This document shows, piece after piece, positions 1 through 5,248 of a stretch of 6,646 nucleotides of DNA (position 1 is its first letter; each line of letters begins with the position of its first letter). The translations under genes and the position numbers were made by a program. Below the pieces are notes generated by a model. It was not told the DNA's origin. It did no database searches and worked only from the letters and a program-made list of their open reading frames with translations. This stretch comes from Chloroflexota bacterium (GTDB taxonomy: Bacteria > Chloroflexota > Anaerolineae > Aggregatilineales > UBA3940). The DNA is taken from positions 1 through 6,646 of the forward strand of contig JAHEME010000164.1 in the NCBI GenBank assembly GCA_024643825.1. Direction: 5' to 3'.

Positions 1-849
1 ATCGGCGACTGGCTGGATAGCACGGGCGATCCGCGCCCTGGCGTGAGCCTGCGCGAAGACGGCATGCCCGATCTGATCTGGTGCCCGGTCGATTCCGGTG
101 AGGAGCTTGTTGGCGATTCCCCTGACCCGGTGCATGTCAATCGATTTTATCTGGCGCGCTATCCGGTGACCTGGGCGCAGTACCGCATCTTTCTGGAAGC
201 AGGCGATGGTCACAGCGACCCGCGCTGGTGGGAGGGTCTGCGCCGCCGCCCGGAGTATGACCGCGAAGCCGATCTGCTGGATAACCAGCCCGCGCAGGAA
301 GTCTCGTGGTATGACGCCATCGCCTACTGCCGATGGCTGAGTGCGTGCATGGACTACGATGTCCGCTTGCCCACCGAAGCCGAATGGCAGCATGCCGCCA
401 CCGGAGGCGACCCGGATCGGTTGTTCCCCTGGGGCCGCGATGCGGGTTCCGCGCATCTGGGGTATGCCAACACGCGCGAAAGCCTCCTGAGGCGCGTCAC
501 TGCGGTTGGGCTGTATCCACTGGGCGAGTCGCCATTCGGCGCGCTGGATATGGCAGGCACAGTCCTGGAGTGGTGTTCAGATGGCTACATCGGGGCCGCT
601 AACAGTGACGAAGAAGATCAGGAACGCCGTGTGCTGCGCGGCGGATCGTGGTTCCTGATTCTGAGCTATGCGCGGACGATGTTCCGCACCGCCCACGATC
701 CCTATCTGCGGTTCAATTCAGTGGGGTTCCGGCTGGTCGCCGATTCGCTGGAGCCGCGCCCGAAGCCAGTCTATGAGCCAGTGGTCGAAGAAGATGGCTC
801 CGAGCCGGAAGACGAGAACTCGGAGTCGGTTTCTGCTGTGGAGTCTTGA
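1..849 (+). CDS. FGE/SUMF1-fold (formylglycine-generating-enzyme-like) domain protein, 5' end outside window
   Basis: The frame is open from base 1 and reads IGDWLDSTGDPRPGV before the first possible start (GTG 43), so the protein very probably begins upstream; 282 residues are visible. The FGE-sulfatase domain fills roughly residues 30-250, counted from base 1. Its landmarks are FYLARYPVTWAQYR, VSWYDAIAYCRWLS, RLPTEAEW, FPWG, the D-M-A-G-x-V-x-E-W-C block, RVLRGGSW and the closing VGFRLV. In true FGE the active-site cysteines sit 3 and 8 residues after the GGS motif. Here those positions are Leu (codon 655-657) and Ala (codon 670-672), so formylglycine synthesis is unlikely and a binding or scaffold role is more plausible. 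An acidic tail of about 40 residues, rich in Glu, Asp and Ser, follows the domain. In related bacteria the 'GDPRPGV' lead-in often joins this domain to N-terminal NACHT, TIR or caspase-like modules (recalled, not searched). No signal peptide can be judged. Function is otherwise unknown. Confidence 0.88.
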   Translation: MGDWLDSTGDPRPGVSLREDGMPDLIWCPVDSGEELVGDSPDPVHVNRFYLARYPVTWAQYRIFLEAGDGHSDPRWWEGLRRRPEYDREADLLDNQPAQEVSWYDAIAYCRWLSACMDYDVRLPTEAEWQHAATGGDPDRLFPWGRDAGSAHLGYANTRESLLRRVTAVGLYPLGESPFGALDMAGTVLEWCSDGYIGAANSDEEDQERRVLRGGSWFLILSYARTMFRTAHDPYLRFNSVGFRLVADSLEPRPKPVYEPVVEEDGSEPEDENSESVSAVES

Positions 850-850
850 A

Positions 851-857
851 AAGGAAG
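851..857 (+). promoter_or_regulatory. Ribosome binding site deciding GTG 864 start
   Basis: AAGGAAG lies just after the TGA of the upstream gene and 6-8 bases before GTG 864. It supports GTG 864 over the in-frame TTG 846, which overlaps that stop codon (TTGA) and has no well-spaced Shine-Dalgarno sequence. It also supports it over ATG 891, which has none. Confidence 0.6.
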
Positions 858-863
858 CTTCCC

Positions 864-2111
864 GTGAATCACAAACATACAGTTCCCCTGATGCCTGCAT
901 TGATCGTTCTCTTATCGGCATTGGCGTGTACAGTTGGGCCGCAGGGAGTCGTCGATAATCAGGCCACTATCGATGCTGCCGTCGCGCTGACCGTCGGCGC
1001 ATCGGCGGGAGACGCAGCGGTCAGCCCGACCACGACCTCGGCCCCGCCAACGGCTCAATCATCCACTACGTCAGCCTCAACGACTGCACCCACCAGCGCG
1101 CCACCCACCATCACAAATACAAGCGCACCCACGAATACCCCGCCGCCGACAGCCGTTCCTCGCACCCTATTCACCCCACAAAATGCGCTCAAATTGCAAC
1201 CGATCATGCTTTCCGGCTTGTCGGCGAACGTGCAAGGGATGGGCTGGTCGCCAGATAGTAGGCTGCTGGCGGTCGGCGTGCAGAGTGGAATCGAGGTGAT
1301 CAACCCGGTCACCAATGCGCGCCCATACAATCTGATCGCCACTGGGCCGAGCTATGCAGTGCGCTTCTCGCCCGATGGCGCGGTGCTGGGCATCGAGCTT
1401 CCTGGCTCGTCGGTTCGCCTGTGGGATCTGACGCGCAACATTGCCCTCAGTACATGGGATGAACGTTTCAGCAGCGCAGCAGAGATCGCCTTTTCACCCG
1501 ATAAGCTGATCGTCGCTGTCTCTGATGAAGCTGGCATGGTCGACCTGTGGAACTCGAACACCGCCGAGATCATTCGAAGCATCGATGTGACCGATAGCTT
1601 CACCGACTTCACGACTGTGAACGGCTTGGAATTCTCCCCGGATGGGAGCCGCTTTGTCGTGTTCGGACAGTCGGAAGGTATCCCACATGTGTATATCTTC
1701 GACACGGCAACGGGAGACGCGATTGATGACTACAACCCGCAGGGATTGCTCGCCGGGCCTGTAGCCTATCCCGTGCTGCCCCCGAACTGGCGCTACATCG
1801 CGTGGGTCTCTCGCGGAACGGTGCTTCTCATCGATCCCACCACACATAACGAGGTGGCTCGCTTCAACCATGAGGATTTTGTGACCGGAGTGAGTTTCAC
1901 GCCCAACGCCGATCTCATGGTAACATCGTCGCTCAAGACGCTGAACAACATTCCCTCGAATGTAGTCAGTTTCTGGAATACCCAGACCGGGGCGTTGATC
2001 GGCGATCAGCCGGGCTTCACCTCGCCGCCTGTGCTGGCGTTCTCCCCAGATGGGACGCTGCTGGCAACGGGTTCCGAGAACTACGTTGAGACGTGGATCA
2101 TTGGGCAATAG
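864..2111 (+). CDS. Secreted or lipid-anchored WD40 beta-propeller protein
   Basis: From GTG 864 the product is 415 residues. Residues 10-21 are a hydrophobic segment ending in LLSALAC, so Cys22 could be lipidated. The lipobox is imperfect (Ala at -3, Leu at -2), so a plain signal peptide or anchor is possible. Residues about 55-99 are a low-complexity Thr/Ser/Pro/Ala linker, which would hold the rest away from the membrane. From residue 120 to the end there are WD40-like blades marked by [F/W]-[S/T]-P-[D/N] at 128, 168, 210, 257, 345 and 393, and by LWD (186), LWN (228) and FWN (370). A seventh, degenerate blade covers about 300-330. Such propellers usually act as extracytoplasmic protein-binding platforms; no catalytic residues are visible and the partner is unknown. 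The in-frame TTG 846 would add MKRKLP, a more basic n-region, so the start is not certain. The gene follows the FGE-like gene by 14 bases, suggesting co-transcription. Confidence 0.85.
   Translation: MNHKHTVPLMPALIVLLSALACTVGPQGVVDNQATIDAAVALTVGASAGDAAVSPTTTSAPPTAQSSTTSASTTAPTSAPPTITNTSAPTNTPPPTAVPRTLFTPQNALKLQPIMLSGLSANVQGMGWSPDSRLLAVGVQSGIEVINPVTNARPYNLIATGPSYAVRFSPDGAVLGIELPGSSVRLWDLTRNIALSTWDERFSSAAEIAFSPDKLIVAVSDEAGMVDLWNSNTAEIIRSIDVTDSFTDFTTVNGLEFSPDGSRFVVFGQSEGIPHVYIFDTATGDAIDDYNPQGLLAGPVAYPVLPPNWRYIAWVSRGTVLLIDPTTHNEVARFNHEDFVTGVSFTPNADLMVTSSLKTLNNIPSNVVSFWNTQTGALIGDQPGFTSPPVLAFSPDGTLLATGSENYVETWIIGQ
1026..1160 (+). repeat. Low-complexity Thr/Ser/Pro/Ala linker-coding tract
   Basis: This ACC/ACG/CCG/GCC-rich stretch encodes about 45 residues made almost only of T, S, P and A. 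It sits between the signal or anchor segment and the first WD40 blade. There is no exact tandem unit. It is a typical extracellular spacer, and it creates a spurious Val/Gly-rich open frame on the opposite strand. Confidence 0.7.
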
Positions 2112-2126
2112 CGGGTTTCTTTCTCA

Positions 2127-2133
2127 AGGAGGG
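2127..2133 (+). promoter_or_regulatory. Strong ribosome binding site for ATG 2141
   Basis: AAGGAGG lies 7 bases before ATG 2141 and is a near-perfect Shine-Dalgarno sequence. It fixes the start of the pRiA4b ORF-3-like gene there and not at the in-frame GTG 2093, which lies inside the WD40 gene. Confidence 0.85.
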
Positions 2134-2140
2134 TATTCCC

Positions 2141-3028
2141 ATGAACGGAAAGAAGGGTAGCGAGCCAACGCTGCATCAATTGAAGGTCACGCTGAACGGC
2201 ACGAAGCCCCCGATCTGGCGGCGCATTCAGGTAGAGAGTGATCTTCCCCTCAATGCGCTTCACAATGTCTTGCAGATCGTGATGGGGTGGGACGATTCGC
2301 ATCTGCATATGTTCAAGGTTGGGAATGCCATTTACTCAGCGATGAACCCGGAAATGGGGCTGGACATGGGTATCGGTGAGCAGGACGAGACCGAGGCGAC
2401 GCTGGCGGATATCGCGCCGAAGGAAGGGGCGAAGTTTGTCTACGAGTATGACTTCGGGGATAGCTGGAACCATACCGTCATTGTCGAGAAAATCCTTCCC
2501 GATAATGGCGATGTCGAGCTTCCGCGTATGTTGACTGGAAAACGCGCCTGTCCACCAGAAGATTGTGGCGGCGTATGGGGATACGCCGATTTATTGGAAG
2601 TGCTGGCTGACCCCAAGAACCCGGAGTACGCGGATCGCCTCGAATGGTTAGGCTACGACTATGACCCCGAAGAATTCGATATTGATGCGATCAACCAGCA
2701 GCTTAAGATGGTAGAGAGTTTTCCTGACATTCTAACCCAGGAGACCATCGATATGATGGTTGACCTCAGTCTTACGGAGATTGAGCGAGCGACGACGGGG
2801 GCTGAGTACACGCGCGGCAGTGGGAGCTTTGTGCTCAAACTGGAAGGGTCCGCTACCGCCTTCGCTTCGCTGGTGCAGGTCATCCTCGCCGAATATGGCA
2901 ACCTTGAGAATGTGAAGTTCGTGATCGAGTTAGGCCCCGGCAAGGACGATCCCCTGATCGTCCGTATGACGGGCGACGCTGAGGAAATCGACGATCTTTG
3001 GCTGCTTCTTGGGCCAGATGAGGACTGA
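2141..3028 (+). CDS. Plasmid pRiA4b ORF-3-like family protein with extra C-terminal domain
   Basis: The product is 295 residues. Residues 9-189 match the pRiA4b ORF-3 family in order: LHQLKVTLNG, PPIWRRIQV (24-31), LHNVLQIVMGW (40-50), the D-S-H-L-H-M-F block (52-58), YDFGDSWNH (103-111), CPPEDCGGVWGY (137-148) and a Leu- and acid-rich end. The family is widespread and often plasmid- or island-borne; its biochemical role is not established. The paired Cys (137, 142) and His residues could bind metal, but that is inference. Residues about 200-295 are not part of the usual domain. They form an alpha/beta-looking segment with two similar units, FVLKLEGSATAFASL (230-244) and LIVRMTGDAEEIDDL (272-286), resembling small adaptor domains. 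No signal peptide or membrane segment is seen, so it is probably cytoplasmic. It lies 29 bases after the WD40 gene and may share its transcript. Confidence 0.9.
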   Translation: MNGKKGSEPTLHQLKVTLNGTKPPIWRRIQVESDLPLNALHNVLQIVMGWDDSHLHMFKVGNAIYSAMNPEMGLDMGIGEQDETEATLADIAPKEGAKFVYEYDFGDSWNHTVIVEKILPDNGDVELPRMLTGKRACPPEDCGGVWGYADLLEVLADPKNPEYADRLEWLGYDYDPEEFDIDAINQQLKMVESFPDILTQETIDMMVDLSLTEIERATTGAEYTRGSGSFVLKLEGSATAFASLVQVILAEYGNLENVKFVIELGPGKDDPLIVRMTGDAEEIDDLWLLLGPDED

Positions 3029-3062
3029 GAATAGCTTTTGCAAGTGGCTGTCGCAAGGAACC

Positions 3063-3074
3063 AGAGGAGTGAGG
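3063..3074 (+). promoter_or_regulatory. Ribosome binding site region for ATG 3082
   Basis: AGAGGAGTGAGG holds two purine-rich candidates: AGGAG, 12 bases before the start, and GAGG, 7 bases before it. The latter is better spaced for ATG 3082. No separate SD was found for the alternative in-frame ATG 3124. Confidence 0.5.
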
Positions 3075-3081
3075 TAAATCG

Positions 3082-3798
3082 ATGTCCGTTTTAGAAACAT
3101 CCCCGCCAGAGCGGGGGCCGCGTATGGATCGCGCGGTTGGTATGTTCTTTGCGCTGGCCTATGCGCTGGCATGGCTCCCCTTTCTGATCCTCCACCTGAT
3201 CGGGCAGAGTGCCGGGGTCAGCGCCGTCGAACTCGACCGCATGGCCGAGACGACGTTCAACCTTTCTTCGCTACGTGGTCAGCTTCCCGTCCCGATTCCC
3301 GTAGTCTGGCTGCTGACGCGGATCGTCAACTGTGCGCCCACGCTGGCGGGGATCATCATGGCGGCGGTTGTAGCAGGGCGGGCCGGGCTGCGCGATCTGC
3401 TGACGCGGCAGGTTCGCTGGCGCGTTCCGGTAAAGTGGGTTGTGCTGGCGCTGCTGGGGCCGTTCGTGATCGGGGCGGCGGCGGTGGCCCTCAGCGTTGT
3501 GATCGGCGGCGAGATCGGGCCGATGGCGTTTCCACTGATGCAGGTTCCACTGGTCTTTGGCATGTGGATCGTGGTGCGCTTCTTTCTCGGTGGTGGGCTT
3601 GGAGAGGAGGCAGGCTGGCGCGGGTTTGCCCTGCCACGAATGCTCGCCCATCGTGGCCCTGTGAGCGCGAGTCTGATTGTCGGGCTGGTGATCTATATTC
3701 TGCTGGTGCTTGTGCTGGGTATCCTGTCAGCGGTGGCGCTGCGCAGGATGGAACCTACTGAAGCCCTCTTGGATGTTGTAGAACATGACCCCATTTGA
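3082..3798 (+). CDS. CPBP (CAAX/Abi-type) intramembrane protease, truncated and fused to an ABC-permease-like tail
   Basis: The product is 238 residues, strongly hydrophobic, with predicted membrane segments near 18-40, 75-99, 117-142, 150-170 and 195-219. Residues 168-185 (FLGGGLGEEAGWRGFALP) are the first CPBP motif, E-E-x-x-x-R, with Glu175, Glu176 and Arg180. In CPBP proteases the segment 'ASLI-x-G' is followed at once by a W-x-x-W-H motif and later by an H-x-x-x-[ND] motif that complete the active site. Here ASLIVGLV (197-203) runs straight into a hydrophobic stretch ending GILSAVALRRMEPTEALLD. That looks like the C-terminus of FtsX/MacB-type permeases, which end in a last helix, basic residues and '[LM]-[DE]-P-x-E-A-L'. 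Both histidine motifs are absent, so protease activity is unlikely. I read this as a deletion fusion and probable pseudogene, although the frame is intact. The family match is confident; the identity of the tail is less so. Confidence 0.75.
   Translation: MSVLETSPPERGPRMDRAVGMFFALAYALAWLPFLILHLIGQSAGVSAVELDRMAETTFNLSSLRGQLPVPIPVVWLLTRIVNCAPTLAGIIMAAVVAGRAGLRDLLTRQVRWRVPVKWVVLALLGPFVIGAAAVALSVVIGGEIGPMAFPLMQVPLVFGMWIVVRFFLGGGLGEEAGWRGFALPRMLAHRGPVSASLIVGLVIYILLVLVLGILSAVALRRMEPTEALLDVVEHDPI
3679..3693 (+). other. Probable deletion-fusion junction inside the CPBP gene
   Basis: Similarity to CPBP proteases stops at about codon 200-204 (SLIVGLV), and permease-tail-like sequence begins. The seven bases GCTGGTG occur at 3684-3690 and again at 3702-3708, a possible microhomology at the break. 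The exact joining point cannot be set without homologues. Confidence 0.5.
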
Positions 3799-4354
3799 TT
3801 TCGTCACGTTCCCGGAACTGGAGACAGAACGGCTGCTCCTGCGACGTATCACTCCCCACGATGCAGACGCGTGGCTGGCGGCATGGAATCATCCTGATGT
3901 GATGCGCTATCTGGTTGATTTTGAACACACCACGACAGACCTTGAGGAGGTGAAGGAGATCATTCAGTGGGCGGATGACATCTTCGCTCAGAAGTCCGGT
4001 CTGCGTTGGGCAGTGGCTTTGAAGCCAGCATCTACCATGATCGGGTCGTGTGGATTTCACCTCTACAGTCGAACCAATCGCTTGGCGGAGATCGGGTATG
4101 AACTCCACCATGAGTACTGGCGGCGTGGCATCATGACAGAGGCGTTAGAGGCTGTTCTGCGCTTCGGGTTTGATCGGTTGGATTTGCATCGCATCGAAGC
4201 GAATGTCACCGTTGGCAACGAAGCCTCAGCGGGTTTGCTGCGCAGCCTGGGTTTCGCAGACGAAGGTACCTGGCGGGATAAGGTCTACGCGCGCAATCAG
4301 TTCTATGACCTGTGGCAGTTTTCCATCCTGGAGGACGAAGTTCGCGGCAAGTAA
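3785..4354 (+). CDS. GNAT N-acetyltransferase, RimJ/RimL type
   Basis: The product is 189 residues, the usual size for the Acetyltransf_3 group. It starts with the family's typical opening ETERLLLRRI (14-22) followed by DADAWLAAWNHPDVMRYL. The central strand MIGSCGFH (85-92) leads to EIGYELHHEYWRRGIMTEAL (102-121), which carries the acetyl-CoA pyrophosphate-binding loop R-R-G-I-M-T. Next come HRIEANVTVGNEAS (135-148), where Asn145 is the conserved late Asn, and LLRSLGFADEGTWRD (151-165). It would acetylate an amino group of a protein, antibiotic or small molecule using acetyl-CoA in the cytoplasm; the substrate cannot be told. ATG 3785 lies 14 bases inside the end of the preceding gene with only a weak SD, so translational coupling is possible. 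If the upstream tail is a permease remnant, this overlap may be inherited from an older permease-GNAT gene pair. Confidence 0.9.
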   Translation: MTPFDFVTFPELETERLLLRRITPHDADAWLAAWNHPDVMRYLVDFEHTTTDLEEVKEIIQWADDIFAQKSGLRWAVALKPASTMIGSCGFHLYSRTNRLAEIGYELHHEYWRRGIMTEALEAVLRFGFDRLDLHRIEANVTVGNEASAGLLRSLGFADEGTWRDKVYARNQFYDLWQFSILEDEVRGK

Positions 4355-4380
4355 TTGAGATTCTGCATCCCCATCGAAAG

Positions 4381-5239
4381 ATGAAGACTCCTGGTATGGA
4401 TATCAACCGCTGGTCTAACGTGAAACGGTTTCGGATGCTCGGCCTGAGGCGAATGCTCTCTGCGCCCCTGAGAAGCCTGCCGCATTTTCTGATTATCGGG
4501 GCGATGAAAAGTGGCACCACCTCCCTGTATACCTATCTCATCCAGCATCCACAGGTGGTGCGGGGCATGCGTAAAGAAGTGCACTTATTTGATAACGCTC
4601 CCCGGCTCGGTTTCTTGTATCGTGCATACTTCCCGCTACGCATGAACCTTCGCGATTACAAGATCACCGGGGAAGCTACACCGCGCTACATCACCCGCAT
4701 CGAGTATGCGCAACACGCAGCAAAGATCGTTCCTTCCGCAAAGATCATCGTGCTGCTCAGGAATCCGGTAGAACGCGCCTATTCCCACTTCAAACATGCA
4801 GAGCGGATAGTAGGCAGGGCACTGGATTTTGAGGAGATGGTTCAGCAGGAGATCGAGGCGCTTGGTCAACCCGACTATGATCTCCCGGAATACTGGGAAG
4901 CAGAAGCCCATCTGGTGAAGCGAGGACTCTACGCGGCGCAGATTCGCGATTGGCTGCAATTCTTCCCGCGTGATCAGGTGTTGATCCTCCAGGCCGAAAA
5001 ACTGTTTGACGACCCGCAGACCATCACCGCTGCTGTCTGCACGTTTCTGGGGATTGACGAAGATCCAACAGAGACGTTTACCTATGCTGCCAGAAATACC
5101 TCAGAATCACGTGGCTCTAACGCCCCCCCCCATGTCTACCGAGATACAAAACCTTCTGTACCGATACTATCAACCACACAATGAAGAACTCTTCAGCTTG
5201 ATCGGGGAAAGGTATGACTGGCCCGTCAGCGCGCTCTGA
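4381..5239 (+). CDS. PAPS-dependent sulfotransferase, interrupted by a +1 frameshift
   Basis: As read, the frame gives 267 residues from ATG 4381 and stops at 5184. Removing one C from the nine-C run at 5123-5131 joins it to the frame ending at 5239 and gives 285 residues. Features are the PAPS 5'-phosphosulfate loop IIGAMKSGTTSL (38-49), KEVHLFD (65-71), the 3'-phosphate site VLLRNPVERAYSHF (124-137, with Arg127 and Ser135) and RGLYAAQIRDWLQFF (181-195). The repaired end contains LLYRYYQPHNEELFSLIG, the normal C-terminus of bacterial sulfotransferases, which the unrepaired frame lacks. It would transfer sulfate from PAPS to a hydroxyl or amine of an unknown acceptor. Start choice is uncertain: ATG 4381 and 4396 precede the core but neither has a clear SD, and an in-frame GTG at 4312 overlaps the GNAT gene. 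The lesion may be a sequencing error, a true mutation or a phase-variable tract. Confidence 0.85.
5123..5131. repeat. Homopolymer of nine C at the frameshift site
   Basis: Nine consecutive C follow AACG. With nine C the sulfotransferase reads into an unrelated 17-residue tail; with eight C it reads N-A-P-P-M-S-T-E-I-Q and on to the family-typical end. Such tracts are prone to sequencing error and to replication slippage. Confidence 0.9.
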
Positions 5240-5248
5240 GCAGCATAG

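Noticed and set aside
600..760. Possible variable region of a diversity-generating retroelement, because FGE-like domains are common targets
   Set aside because: No reverse transcriptase or template repeat is in the window, and the C-terminal part of the domain is not rich in AAC/AAT-type codons. It could only be reopened with upstream sequence.
1494..2108. A 204-codon open frame on the - strand opposite the WD40 gene
   Set aside because: It is a shadow of the WD40 repeats: the product is Arg/His/Gly-rich with no recognisable domain, and the + strand frame has clear blade motifs.
2093..2140. N-terminal extension of the pRiA4b-like protein from GTG 2093
   Set aside because: It lies inside the end of the WD40 gene, and the strong SD at 2127-2133 points to ATG 2141, just before the conserved domain.
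3032..3056. Weak inverted repeat (CTTTTGC ... GCAAGG) between the pRiA4b-like and CPBP genes, considered as a terminator
   Set aside because: The stem is about six pairs with two G-T pairs, the loop is 11 bases and no T run follows.
3171..3761. A 196-codon + strand frame inside the CPBP gene
   Set aside because: Its product is an Arg/Gly/Ala/Asp-rich out-of-frame reading of GC-rich DNA. The CPBP frame holds the membrane segments and the E-E-x-x-x-R motif.
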